Of a stretch of DNA of 46,938 bases, positions 24,706-33,667 are shown one piece after another. The stretch comes from Streptococcus mitis. GTDB taxonomy: Bacteria; Bacillota; Bacilli; Lactobacillales; Streptococcaceae. The stretch is taken from positions 323,040 through 369,977 of the forward strand of contig NZ_KQ970262.1 of assembly GCF_001579045.1 (NCBI RefSeq), read 5' to 3'. Positions within the stretch are counted from its first letter, which is position 1, and each line of letters opens with the position of its first letter. The notes beneath the pieces are model-generated. The model was not told the DNA's origin, did not search any database, and saw only the letters and a list, made by a program, of their open reading frames with translations. The translations under genes and the position numbers were made by a program.

Positions 24706-26673
24706 TTATTTAATGTGTTTTTCTAGTTCTTTTTGGTACTTACCGTTTGATTCCAATTTTTCTTTTTGCCATTTTTTCAGTGCTTCTTCATATTCTTTCG
24801 TTGTAACGATATCTTTTTGCAATTTCATTCCTTTAAAGATATATGGGTCACCCTTAATACCAACTTGTGAGTACGGTTTTGAGAATGGCACGACATTACT
24901 TACAACTGGAGAACCACCAGATGAGGCTGTCGGCATCAATAATGAACTATCTGTCAACCAAGCTTGAGCCTTGGCATATTTTTCATAGCGCTCTTCAAGA
25001 TTCGTAGTTTCTGAATCGGCATCATCCAATAATTTCTTATACTGGTCCAAACCAATCTTAGCTACGACATCCTTGTCTTTTCCTTTAGTGATACCTAGGT
25101 GTTTCATAGCAGAACCTGATTTAGGATCCATGATAGTTAAATAAGATGCTGGGTCTTGATAACTTGGAGCCCATCCTGTACTATTCAAATCATAGTCTTT
25201 TTGGGAAGGAACACGCGCTTGTGAAGTGATTGTTTCCTTTTCATTATCTGTCATTTGAAGAACGTCGATGACAACATTTTCAGCACCAAGAGTTGATTCG
25301 ATTGACTGTTTGAAAGAGTTGCTTTGTTGAACGGCGATGGTATCTGTTTGTTCAACTGGAACATCCAAGTGAATTGGGAAGGTCACACCTTTAGATTCCA
25401 AGTCTTTCTTAGCTTTTTCAAATGCTGCTTTAGCCTTGTCAGGATTGTAGATAGAGTCCTTACCGTCAACTAGCTCAACACCTTTCCATTGGTCACCGTA
25501 GTTCACCAACTCTGCTTGAGCAATTTGACCAAAGTTCTTACCACTTGCTTGCACAAAGTTGTCAGGAACGAGGCTGTTACGAATAATCTTGTCCGCCCCA
25601 TCTTCACCATTTAACTGAGCAGCATAAGAATGGCGGTTAAAGGCAAAGTTGATAGCCTGACGGAAATCCTTATTGAGCATCGCTTCTTTTGTAGAAGTCT
25701 TTTGCTCCTCACTTGTTTTCGCAGTTTTATTGTATGACTGACGATTTACGTTAAAGGTGAAGTAATAACTACTTGAGTCCTGTGGGCTATAAGTAATTTT
25801 ATCTCCGTATTGTTCCAAAGTTGAAGCAAAGTTTGAGCTACTTGGAAAGAGACGGGCCGTCGTATAGGCACCTGAAGAGAAGCTACGAATCAACGATTCC
25901 TGATCAGAACCATCGTAGTAGGTCAATTTAATCTTCTCGATTTTTACCTTTTCTTTATCCCAGTAGTTTGGATTTTTCTCGTATTCGATTAACGATTTAG
26001 AAGTCAAGGTCTTCAAGATATAAGGACCATTGTAAAGAATCCCTGCTGGAGTAACTGCTCCATAATCTTTACCTGATGCCTTCAAAAACTCTTCATTTAC
26101 AGGCAACATCGTCGCTGTTGTCACTTTAGAGTTCCAGAAACTTTCTGGTTTGTTTAGGGTATATTCAACTGTATAATCGTCCAAGGCCTTAACACCAACT
26201 GTGGAGAAATCGTTCGTCTCACCAGTCATGTAGGCATCCAAACCCTTGATTGAATTTTGGATGAGAGAGACACCATCTGACTTACCGTCAGCTACGTGTT
26301 TCAATCCTGTTACAAAGTCATGGGCTGTTACTTCTGCATATTCTTCACCCTCAGAAGTGTACCATTTAACCCCTTTACGAAGTTTGTAGGTATAAGTCAA
26401 ACCATCTTTTGACACAGACCAATCCTCAGCCAAGGAAGGAATAACATTTCCGTACTGGTCGTTTTCCATCAAGCCATCAACCACGTTCCCGATGACATCT
26501 GTTGTAGATGTCCGAGTCGCTATACTATAGTCCAAAGATGCTGGATCTACTGCATAGACATATGAAAATGTTGTCGGTGCATCTGCTTCTTTATCAGCTT
26601 TTCCACAAGCCACTAAAAGAGCTGTTGTGCTCAGGACCACTCCTGCTGTTAAGAGCCACTTTTTCGATTTCAT
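24706..26673 (-). CDS. Oligopeptide-binding lipoprotein, AliB/AliA-type
   Basis: 655 aa from ATG 26673 (AGGAGATTTTTG upstream); a TTG one codon earlier is less likely. Lipoprotein signal MKSKKWLLTAGVVLSTTALL-VAC with Cys23 as lipid anchor. Family 5 peptide-binding fold with YNGPYILK and YYDGSDQESLIRSFSSGAYT segments. No permease genes adjoin, so it should deliver peptides to the shared Ami permease, as Ali proteins do. It lies only 22 nt after ilvE, so the two are probably one transcript. AliB versus AliA/AmiA cannot be settled by eye. Confidence 0.85.
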   Translation of the reverse strand: MKSKKWLLTAGVVLSTTALLVACGKADKEADAPTTFSYVYAVDPASLDYSIATRTSTTDVIGNVVDGLMENDQYGNVIPSLAEDWSVSKDGLTYTYKLRKGVKWYTSEGEEYAEVTAHDFVTGLKHVADGKSDGVSLIQNSIKGLDAYMTGETNDFSTVGVKALDDYTVEYTLNKPESFWNSKVTTATMLPVNEEFLKASGKDYGAVTPAGILYNGPYILKTLTSKSLIEYEKNPNYWDKEKVKIEKIKLTYYDGSDQESLIRSFSSGAYTTARLFPSSSNFASTLEQYGDKITYSPQDSSSYYFTFNVNRQSYNKTAKTSEEQKTSTKEAMLNKDFRQAINFAFNRHSYAAQLNGEDGADKIIRNSLVPDNFVQASGKNFGQIAQAELVNYGDQWKGVELVDGKDSIYNPDKAKAAFEKAKKDLESKGVTFPIHLDVPVEQTDTIAVQQSNSFKQSIESTLGAENVVIDVLQMTDNEKETITSQARVPSQKDYDLNSTGWAPSYQDPASYLTIMDPKSGSAMKHLGITKGKDKDVVAKIGLDQYKKLLDDADSETTNLEERYEKYAKAQAWLTDSSLLMPTASSGGSPVVSNVVPFSKPYSQVGIKGDPYIFKGMKLQKDIVTTKEYEEALKKWQKEKLESNGKYQKELEKHIK

Positions 26674-26695
26674 CAAAAATCTCCTTTTGTTTGTT

Positions 26696-27718
26696 TTAAT
26701 CTACTTTTACAATCCAACCTTCTGGCGCTTCAATATCACCAAACTGAATACCTGTCAATTCATCATAGAGTTTACGAGTCACAGGGCCAACTTCTGTTTC
26801 ACTATAGAATACATGGAAATCATCACCGTGCTGAATTCCACCAATTGGCGAAATAACTGCTGCTGTACCACAGGCACCTGCCTCTACAAAACGGTCAAGG
26901 TTATCAATTGGAACATCTCCCTCAATAGGAGTCAAGCCCAAGCGGTGTTCTGCCAAATAAAGCAAAGAATACTTAGTAATAGATGGCAAGATAGATGGAC
27001 TCAATGGTGTTACAAACTCATTGTCAGCTGTAATTCCAAAGAAGTTAGCTGAACCGACTTCTTCAATCTTTGTATGAGTTGAAGGGTCTAGGTAGATAAC
27101 ATCTGAGAAATGACGTGATTTCGCCAATTTCCCTGGCAAGAGACTGGCAGCATAGTTCCCACCAACCTTAGCTGCACCTGTACCATTTGGAGCGGCACGG
27201 TCGTATTCATCCTGAATCAAGAAGTTGGTTGGAACCAAACCACCCTTAAAGTAATTTCCAACTGGCATAGCAAAGATGGTGAAAATATACTCTTCTGCTG
27301 GTTTAACCCCGATAATATCTCCAACACCAATCAAAAGTGGACGAAGATAAAGGGTTCCACCTGTTCCATATGGTGGTACGTATTCTTCATTCGCGCGGAC
27401 AACTGCCTTACAAGCTTCTACAAACATGTCTGTCGGAACTTGTGGCATCAAGAGACGATCACAAGTACGTTGCAGGCGTTTAGCATTTTCGTCAGGACGG
27501 AAAAGTTGAACACTACCATCCTTAGTACGATAGGCTTTCAAACCTTCAAATGCTTGTTGGCCATAGTGAAGACTTGGAGAAGACTCTGAAATATGCAAAG
27601 TTGCATCCTCTGTAAGCTCTCCTTGATTCCATTGTCCATTTTTAAAATGAGCAATATAGCGATAAGGTAATTTCATATAGGAAAAACCAAGGTTTTCCCA
27701 ATCAATCATTACTGTCAT
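26696..27718 (-). CDS. ilvE: Branched-chain-amino-acid aminotransferase
   Basis: 340 aa, class IV PLP aminotransferase. The PLP lysine is Lys184 in GAAKVGGNYAAS; also FEGLKAYRTKDG and IEEVGSANFFGI. Catalyses the last step of Val, Leu and Ile synthesis and the first step of their breakdown. Start after AAGGAGTGGAAT. First gene of a likely two-gene unit with the peptide-binding lipoprotein. Confidence 0.96.
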   Translation of the reverse strand: MTVMIDWENLGFSYMKLPYRYIAHFKNGQWNQGELTEDATLHISESSPSLHYGQQAFEGLKAYRTKDGSVQLFRPDENAKRLQRTCDRLLMPQVPTDMFVEACKAVVRANEEYVPPYGTGGTLYLRPLLIGVGDIIGVKPAEEYIFTIFAMPVGNYFKGGLVPTNFLIQDEYDRAAPNGTGAAKVGGNYAASLLPGKLAKSRHFSDVIYLDPSTHTKIEEVGSANFFGITADNEFVTPLSPSILPSITKYSLLYLAEHRLGLTPIEGDVPIDNLDRFVEAGACGTAAVISPIGGIQHGDDFHVFYSETEVGPVTRKLYDELTGIQFGDIEAPEGWIVKVD

Positions 27719-27752
27719 ATTCCACTCCTTATTCTAAAAACTTATTTCTTTT

Positions 27753-27780
27753 ATTCTACACTATTTTTCTAAAATAGCAA
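27753..27780 (-). promoter_or_regulatory. Promoter of ilvE
   Basis: On the minus strand TTGCTA (27775-27780), 16 nt, TAGAAT (27753-27758), about 34 nt upstream of the ATG. Confidence 0.55.
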
Positions 27781-27814
27781 GTATATTTTGTAATTTTCAG
27801 AAAATTTCTTCAAT

Positions 27815-27844
27815 AAAAAGAACCAGCTCTTAGAACTGATTCTT
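27815..27844 (-). terminator. Terminator of parC
   Basis: On the minus strand AGAATCAG...CTGGTTCT followed by TTTTATT. Confidence 0.75.
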
Positions 27845-27852
27845 CATTTTAC

Positions 27853-30324
27853 TTATTTAGCTTCAGTAAATACTTCTTTAAGATAAGCCTCAAAAACTTC
27901 TTCATCAGAAATCGTGTCAGAGATGAAGCTACCATTGCTGGTTCGTTCTGACAAGTTCAAGTCTTGCAATCGGATTTCATAGATTGTTCCTTTGTTGGAT
28001 TGAACAAGCAGAGTTTGGTCGTTCTCTTCCACTTCTGTACTAAAGAGGTCACCAACGAAGCCTTGTTCTACAACTGCTCCTGCTAAGAAGACACGATGCG
28101 GTTTGTTTTTCAACTCGCGCAAGACTTGTAGTCCGCGTTTGGCACGGCTGGTTGCCGGAATTTCGTCAATAGAAACACGTTTCAAGCTTCCACGCTGAGT
28201 CAAGATGTAGAAGGACGAGGTATTACAGATAAAGGCCGATTGGAGGACATCATCTTCTTTCAGGTTCATAGCCTTGACACCTGCAGCCTTAGCACCGACA
28301 ACTGGAACCTCTTCGATATTGAAACGAAGGGCATAACCATTTTGGCTAATCAAAAGAACATCATCCAGTTTAATCGGAGCCACTGCTACAATCTGGTCTG
28401 TCTCGTCTTTGAGCTTAGCATACTTGACAGACTTAGACTTGTAGGTCCGCCATGGAGAGAATTCTTTGCGTTCTACACGCTTGATTTGACCGAGACGAGT
28501 CGCTGCAAAGTAGGTTGTCGCATCATCAAACTGATCTACCACTTCTACGTAAAGTACTTCTTCATTCGTTTCAAAGTTTGTAATGGTCTGGCTCAGATGC
28601 TCTCCGATATCCTTCCAGCGAATATCTGCCAATTCATGGATTGATCGATAGATGACATTTCCAAGACTTGTGAACATCAAGAGGTGCTGGGTTGTCTTGG
28701 CAGATTGAACAAAAATCAAACGGTCGTCATCACGTTTGCCAATTTCTTCCAAGGTAGAAGCTGCAAAGGAACGTGGGCTGGTACGCTTGATGTAACCTGC
28801 CTTGGTCACGCTGACGTAGGTATCTTCCTCGGCGATAAGGCTAGCTGTATCAATCTCAATTGCTTTCGCAGTGTCTTCTAAAGAACTCAAACGTGGAGTC
28901 GCAAATTTCTTCTTGACCTCACGAAGCTCTTTCTTCATGAGATTGTACATGGTCCGTTCATCACCGATAATAGCCGCAAGCATAGCAATCTTTTCACGAA
29001 GTTCTGCTTCTTCTTCCTGCAAGACAACCACATCGGTATTGGTCAAACGGTACAGTTGCAAGGTTACGATAGCCTCAGACTGCTCTTCTGTAAAATCATA
29101 GCTGACCTTAAGGTTTTCCTTGGCGTCCGCCTTATTCTCAGAAGCACGGATAAGGGCAATGACTTCGTCCAAAATCGAAATCACGCGAATCAAACCTTCG
29201 ACGATATGGAGACGTTTCTCAGCCTTTTCCTTGTCAAAGCGAGAACGCGCCAAAATCACTTCGCGACGGTGGGCGATGTAGCTAGACAAGATTGGAACGA
29301 TCCCAACCTGACGAGGCGTGAAATTGTCAATCGCCACCATATTAAAGTTATAGTTGATTTGTAGGTCGGTGTACTTAAATAGGTAGTTGAGAACAAGCTC
29401 CGTATTGGCATCTTTTTTGAGCTCAATAGCGATACGAAGACCATCACGGTCAGACTCATCGCGAACCTCAGCAATACCAGCCACCTTATTATTGACACGA
29501 ACATCATCGATTTTCTTGACTAGATTGGCCTTGTTGATTTCATAAGGAATCTCAGTGACAACGATTTGTTCCTTACCACCTTTTAGCTTTTCAATCTCAG
29601 TCTTGGAACGAACAACCACGCGCCCTTTCCCAGTTTCATAGGCCTTCTTGATTTCATCACGACCCTGGATAATCCCTCCAGTCGGGAAGTCTGGTCCAGG
29701 CAAGAATTCCATGAGTTTGTCCACCTTGGCAGTTGGATGATCAATCATGTAAACCGCCGCATCAATGACCTCAGCCAAATTATGGGGAGGAATATCTGTG
29801 GCATAACCAGCCGAAATACCAGTCGATCCATTTACCAAGAGATTTGGAAAGGCTGCTGGTAAGACAGTTGGCTCTTTCTCCGTGTCGTCAAAGTTCCAAG
29901 CAAAAGGAACGGACTTTTTCTCGATATCTTGAAGAAGATAGCCAGCAATCTCAGACAAACGCGCCTCCGTATAACGCATCGCCGCAGGCGGATCTCCGTC
30001 CATAGAACCGTTATTACCATGCATTTCAACTAGAATCTCACGATTTTTCCAGTCCTGTGACATACGAACCATGGCATCATAGATAGAACTGTCACCGTGT
30101 GGGTGGAAATTCCCCATGATATTCCCGACAGACTTAGCCGACTTACGGTAGCTCTTGTCAAAAGTATTGCCATCCTTATTCATCGAATAAAGAATACGAC
30201 GTTGCACCGGCTTCAATCCATCACGAATATCTGGTAAAGCCCGGTCTTGAATAATATACTTGGAGTAGCGACCAAAGCGCTCTCCCATGATGTCCTCCAG
30301 GGACATGTTTTGAATGTTACTCAT
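27853..30324 (-). CDS. parC: DNA topoisomerase IV subunit A
   Basis: 823 aa from MSNIQNMSLEDIMGERFGRY, the usual streptococcal length. Quinolone-determining region GNFHPHGDSSIYDAM has wild-type Ser79 and Asp83, so no target-site resistance here. Residues 52 (Gly) and 91 (Asp) are the viridans-type forms. Catalytic Tyr lies in PAAMRYTEAR; C-terminal beta-propeller repeats follow. Decatenates daughter chromosomes with ParE. The ATG has no ribosome site of its own; an upstream 31-codon ORF ends on it (ATATGA), suggesting translational coupling. It is not adjacent to parE: an AT-rich insert separates them. Confidence 0.97.
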   Translation of the reverse strand: MSNIQNMSLEDIMGERFGRYSKYIIQDRALPDIRDGLKPVQRRILYSMNKDGNTFDKSYRKSAKSVGNIMGNFHPHGDSSIYDAMVRMSQDWKNREILVEMHGNNGSMDGDPPAAMRYTEARLSEIAGYLLQDIEKKSVPFAWNFDDTEKEPTVLPAAFPNLLVNGSTGISAGYATDIPPHNLAEVIDAAVYMIDHPTAKVDKLMEFLPGPDFPTGGIIQGRDEIKKAYETGKGRVVVRSKTEIEKLKGGKEQIVVTEIPYEINKANLVKKIDDVRVNNKVAGIAEVRDESDRDGLRIAIELKKDANTELVLNYLFKYTDLQINYNFNMVAIDNFTPRQVGIVPILSSYIAHRREVILARSRFDKEKAEKRLHIVEGLIRVISILDEVIALIRASENKADAKENLKVSYDFTEEQSEAIVTLQLYRLTNTDVVVLQEEEAELREKIAMLAAIIGDERTMYNLMKKELREVKKKFATPRLSSLEDTAKAIEIDTASLIAEEDTYVSVTKAGYIKRTSPRSFAASTLEEIGKRDDDRLIFVQSAKTTQHLLMFTSLGNVIYRSIHELADIRWKDIGEHLSQTITNFETNEEVLYVEVVDQFDDATTYFAATRLGQIKRVERKEFSPWRTYKSKSVKYAKLKDETDQIVAVAPIKLDDVLLISQNGYALRFNIEEVPVVGAKAAGVKAMNLKEDDVLQSAFICNTSSFYILTQRGSLKRVSIDEIPATSRAKRGLQVLRELKNKPHRVFLAGAVVEQGFVGDLFSTEVEENDQTLLVQSNKGTIYEIRLQDLNLSERTSNGSFISDTISDEEVFEAYLKEVFTEAK

Positions 30325-30416
30325 ATAGGATACAGAGCCCATAAAATATCAAGTGAAAATAGAAAATTCTTGAAGTAAGCAAACTCACAAGAGAATTTAT
30401 CTTTTTCACACATCAT
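30321..30416 (-). CDS. 31-codon upstream ORF overlapping the parC start
   Basis: AAAGGAG (30432-30438) is spaced 6 nt from an ATG CCC TAA mini-ORF (30417-30425). Directly after its stop, ATG ATG TGT... runs 31 codons to a TGA that overlaps the parC ATG (ATATGA). The product is not recognised (MMCEKDKFSCEF...). Most of it lies in the repeated structured element, so the peptide itself may not matter; the arrangement suggests that ribosomes reach parC by termination and restart. Confidence 0.4.
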   Translation of the reverse strand: MMCEKDKFSCEFAYFKNFLFSLDILWALYPI

Positions 30417-30437
30417 TTAGGGCATGTTCAACTCCTT
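30337..30437 (-). repeat. Structured repeat, copy 1 (parC leader)
   Basis: Outer stem GCCC-A-TAAA (30337-30345) pairs with TTTAGGGC (30416-30423). A middle stem GTGAAAA (30353-30359) pairs with TTTTCAC (30403-30409), and an inner hairpin AAATTC-TTG / CAAGAGAATTT follows. A near-identical frame with a different inner hairpin occurs upstream of deoD (46758-46847). Read on the minus strand it ends just before parC. Not BOX. It may be a regulatory RNA module or a structured mobile repeat. Confidence 0.6.
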
Positions 30438-30467
30438 TCAAAGAATGTAGAGTATGTGTAATGATAA

Positions 30468-30517
30468 AAGGATTAGTCCAATGTTCAGTTACCGTAAGTA
30501 ACCAAACTATCCTTTCT
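30468..30517. repeat. Large hairpin in the parC upstream spacer
   Basis: AAAGGATTAGT pairs with AACTATCCTTT, with an inner GTTAC-CGTAA-GTAAC hairpin. No T-run after it, so not an ordinary terminator. It lies between copies 1 and 2 of the structured repeat. Confidence 0.45.
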
Positions 30518-30551
30518 GTAATTTAATATGTTGCTTCAGTTAATAAGAAAT

Positions 30552-30582
30552 TTCACATAGCATTTAGGGCGTGTTCAACTCA
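30552..30582 (-). repeat. Structured repeat, copy 2 (partial)
   Basis: TTTCACATAGCATTTAGGGC followed by GTGTTCAACTC matches the right end of copy 1 (30405-30437), but the left arm is missing. The spacer 30343-30697 holds this, copy 1 and the hairpin, with no other gene seen. Confidence 0.6.
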
Positions 30583-30697
30583 TTTAAAATGTTCACAAAG
30601 TAAATAAGTCAAATATTTACTATAATTGTCAACTTTGAAAATTTATATTCATACTCTTTTTTTCATTAAAGATTTTATTGTAGAAAATAATAAATAA

Positions 30698-31102
30698 CTA
30701 TAGACTCTTTGTAAGTCCCAATCCTATAGCACAAATAATTCCAAATGTTAAAAGTACTGGATCCCAATAAATAGCAATAACTACAATAAGAAGAATTATA
30801 TGTATGAACATTCCTATATAATTTATTGGATCAATTGTTGACTTTTTCCACTTAAAATGAATTATGATAGAAAGCAATAGTATACATATTATTCCCAAAA
30901 ATAATATAAATAAATAATCCTTAGATTTAAAAATCTCAAATGATTGCTCGATTAATCCCTTCTTTTGAGCTAGAATATTTTTTATAGTACTACTATTTTT
31001 AAAAATTATCACTTTAATACAACAAAAAAACGAATATGTAAATATTAAAATAAACTCAACACCCAAGCCAAACTTTCTTAAATAATTTAAAACATCTTCC
31101 AT
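30698..31102 (-). CDS. Unknown membrane protein (134 aa), AT-rich insert between parE and parC
   Basis: Four membrane helices can be seen (LGVEFILIFTYSFFCCIKVI, KDYLFILFLGIICILLLSII, YIGMFIHIILLIVVIAIYWD and a last IICAIGLGL segment). Strong AAGGGAG ribosome site before the ATG. Codon use is much more AT-rich than in parE or parC, pointing to acquired DNA. It starts 11 nt after its neighbour and is probably co-transcribed with it. No family recognised. Confidence 0.7.
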   Translation of the reverse strand: MEDVLNYLRKFGLGVEFILIFTYSFFCCIKVIIFKNSSTIKNILAQKKGLIEQSFEIFKSKDYLFILFLGIICILLLSIIIHFKWKKSTIDPINYIGMFIHIILLIVVIAIYWDPVLLTFGIICAIGLGLTKSL

Positions 31103-31113
31103 TAGTCTCTCCC

Positions 31114-31587
31114 TTAAAATTTAAATAATATGGCAATCAAAAATGTGATTAATCCCCAAATGAATGTCAATTTAGGAGCCATGGTAGATTCATCTTTAAT
31201 TACCCACTCATAAACTATTAAAATCATATCACAAAGTAAATAGATCAAAAGATTAAATAAAATATAAGTAAAAAAAACTAAGAAATCATTAACTTGCTTA
31301 TTACCCACAGAGATAAAATATGAAAAAAGAGTAAGAATAAAACATATAATTATTAAAATACTTATTATTTTCTGTTTTTTATTATTCGATAAGCCTACTT
31401 TCAAAAGAAATATTATTGCACTAAAAAATGTCACTAGAACTATAATATTTTCTAACAATGACAAATCTAATAAATTAGATTTATTATTAGTTATAGTAGT
31501 TATCCAAACTTTAATTAATCTAATAACATACAGTGTTATTAAACCACTCACAGGAACAGTAATCCATAAACGATTTTTATTTTTCAT
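31114..31587 (-). CDS. Unknown membrane protein (157 aa), AT-rich insert, next to parE
   Basis: The ATG at 31587 is one base from the parE stop, giving 157 aa (MKNKNRLWITVPVSGLITLY...). A longer frame into parE has no ribosome site. Four or five membrane helices (VIRLIKVWITTI, IIVLVTFFSAIIFLLKVG, ISILIIICFILTLFSYFI, FFTYILFNLLIYLLCDMILI, WGLITFLIAILF). Very AT-rich. With the 134-aa protein it forms a two-gene insert; possible roles (small transporter, immunity protein) are speculation. Confidence 0.7.
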   Translation of the reverse strand: MKNKNRLWITVPVSGLITLYVIRLIKVWITTITNNKSNLLDLSLLENIIVLVTFFSAIIFLLKVGLSNNKKQKIISILIIICFILTLFSYFISVGNKQVNDFLVFFTYILFNLLIYLLCDMILIVYEWVIKDESTMAPKLTFIWGLITFLIAILFKF

Positions 31588-31588
31588 A

Positions 31589-33532
31589 CTAAAACGCCCC
31601 ACTCTCTTCCAGCGTAAACTTGACATTATCCTCAATCCACTTACGTCGTGGTTCGACCTTGTCGCCCATGAGGACATTGACGCGACGTTCGGCACGAGCT
31701 AGATCTTCAATGGTGACACGAATAAGGGTACGCGTTTCTGGGTTCATAGTTGTTTCCCAGAGCTGGTCCGCATTCATCTCTCCAAGCCCCTTGTAGCGTT
31801 GAAGTGTAGCACCTTTACCAAACTGTTTACGGAGTTCTTCTAGCTCTCCGTCCGTCCAAGCGTAGGCCACTTCTTCTTTCTTGCCTTTGCCTTTGGACAT
31901 CTTGTAAAGAGGCGGAAGGGCGATATAAACATGTCCTGCCTCAACTAGCGGACGCATGTAACGGTAGAAAAATGTCAAGAGCAAGGTCTGGATATGGGCA
32001 CCATCGGTGTCCGCATCGGTCATGATAATGATTTTGTCATAGTTGGCATCTTCAAGGGAGAAGTCTGCTCCCACACCTGCACCAATAGTATAAATCATGG
32101 TGTTAATTTCCTCATTTTTGAGGATATCCGCCATCTTAGCCTTGGCTGTATTGATAACCTTACCTCGAAGGGGCAAAATGGCCTGGAACTTACGGTCACG
32201 GCCTTGCTTGGCAGAGCCACCGGCAGAGTCCCCCTCAACCAGATAGAGTTCATTCTTAGCAGGATTCTTAGACTGGGCTGGGGTCAATTTTCCAGACAGC
32301 AAGCCCTTGTCTTTTTTATTTTTCTTACCATTTCGGCTCTCATCACGCGCCTTACGTGCCGCTTCACGAGCATCACGGGCCTTGATGGCTTTGCGAATAA
32401 GATTTGAAGCTAATTCCCCATTTTCCATAAGGAAAAAGGTCAACTTATCCGCCACAATGCCATCCACAACTGGACGAGCTAGAGGACTCCCAAGTTTATC
32501 CTTGGTCTGTCCCTCAAACTGGAGGTGTTCTTCAGGAACAAGGATAGAAAGAACGGCCGCTAGTCCCTCACGGTAGTCTGAACCTTCTAGGTTCTTATCT
32601 TTTTCCTTGAGGAGGCCTGCCTTACGCGCGTAGTCATTCATGACCTTGGTAATAGCGGACTTGAGTCCTGTCTCGTGCGTTCCACCGTCCTTGGTGCGAA
32701 CGTTATTAACAAAGGACAAAATATTATCTGAAAATCCGTCATTGTACTGGAGGGCTACTTCCACTTGGAAACCGTTGTCTTCGCCTTCAAAGTAAAGAAC
32801 TGGCGTCAAGGTTTCCTTGTCTTCGTTTAGATAAGAAACAAAGTCTTGTACCCCATTCTCATAGTGGAATTCAATCCCTTCATCTGTTCGCTTGTCCGTC
32901 AAAGACAAGGTCACATTTTTCAAGAGAAAGGCTGACTCATTGAGACGTTCTGAAATGGTATTATACTTGAAGTCTGTCGTAGAAAAGATACTGGCATCAG
33001 GCATAAATGTAACCTTGGTACCTGTTTTAGACTTGGGCGCTGTACCGATTTTCTTCAAAGTCGTAACAGGTTTGCCACCATTTTCAAAACGTTGCTTGTA
33101 AACTGCACCATCACGAGTGATTTCAACTTCTAGCCAGCTAGAAAGGGCGTTAACAACGGAAGAACCCACCCCGTGGAGACCACCAGATGTCTTGTAGCCA
33201 CCCTGACCGAATTTCCCTCCGGCGTGAAGAATGGTAAAGATAACCTCAACTGTTGGGATTCCCATAGCGTGCATACCTGTCGGCATCCCACGACCATGGT
33301 CTTGTACAGTCAAACTCCCATCTTTATTGATGGTCACATCAATACGGTCACCAAATCCAGACAAGGCTTCATCGACAGCATTATCGACGATTTCCCAGAC
33401 TAGGTGATGGAGACCTGCCCCATCAGTCGATCCAATATACATCCCTGGACGTTTACGGACCGCATCCAACCCTTCTAGCACCTGAATGGCATCATCATTA
33501 TAATTGTTAATATTGATTTCCTTTTTTGACAC
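31589..33532 (-). CDS. parE: DNA topoisomerase IV subunit B
   Basis: 647 aa starting with GTG 33532 after AGGAGGTTCCTT. ATPase GHKL motifs: VDNAVDEALSG and GGLHGVGSSVVNALS. TOPRIM with YLVEGDSAGGSAKQGRDRKF and IMTDADTDGAHIQ; the QRDR region ILPLRGKVINTAKAK looks wild-type. Works with ParC. Immediately followed by the acquired membrane genes, one base after its stop. Confidence 0.97.
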   Translation of the reverse strand: MSKKEININNYNDDAIQVLEGLDAVRKRPGMYIGSTDGAGLHHLVWEIVDNAVDEALSGFGDRIDVTINKDGSLTVQDHGRGMPTGMHAMGIPTVEVIFTILHAGGKFGQGGYKTSGGLHGVGSSVVNALSSWLEVEITRDGAVYKQRFENGGKPVTTLKKIGTAPKSKTGTKVTFMPDASIFSTTDFKYNTISERLNESAFLLKNVTLSLTDKRTDEGIEFHYENGVQDFVSYLNEDKETLTPVLYFEGEDNGFQVEVALQYNDGFSDNILSFVNNVRTKDGGTHETGLKSAITKVMNDYARKAGLLKEKDKNLEGSDYREGLAAVLSILVPEEHLQFEGQTKDKLGSPLARPVVDGIVADKLTFFLMENGELASNLIRKAIKARDAREAARKARDESRNGKKNKKDKGLLSGKLTPAQSKNPAKNELYLVEGDSAGGSAKQGRDRKFQAILPLRGKVINTAKAKMADILKNEEINTMIYTIGAGVGADFSLEDANYDKIIIMTDADTDGAHIQTLLLTFFYRYMRPLVEAGHVYIALPPLYKMSKGKGKKEEVAYAWTDGELEELRKQFGKGATLQRYKGLGEMNADQLWETTMNPETRTLIRVTIEDLARAERRVNVLMGDKVEPRRKWIEDNVKFTLEESGAF

Positions 33533-33655
33533 AAGGAACCTCCTATTCGTTCATCTTTACTATTCTACAGGTTTTCTAAGGATTTTGCAAAATTTTTCTT
33601 TCTCCGGTGTGACAATTTCAGAAGAGATTCTCTGCCTTTCTTCTCCATTTCATGA

Positions 33656-33661
33656 TATAAT
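33656..33661 (+). promoter_or_regulatory. -10 of plsY, 6 nt from the start codon
   Basis: TGATATAAT (extended -10), then AGGAGT, then ATG. If transcription begins 6-7 nt after the -10, the AGGAG would be promoter DNA and not part of the mRNA: a candidate leaderless gene. Confidence 0.5.
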
Positions 33662-33667
33662 AGGAGT

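Noticed and set aside
28240-28644. 134-codon rightward ORF opposite parC
   Set aside because: Antisense shadow of parC with no supporting ribosome site or protein pattern.
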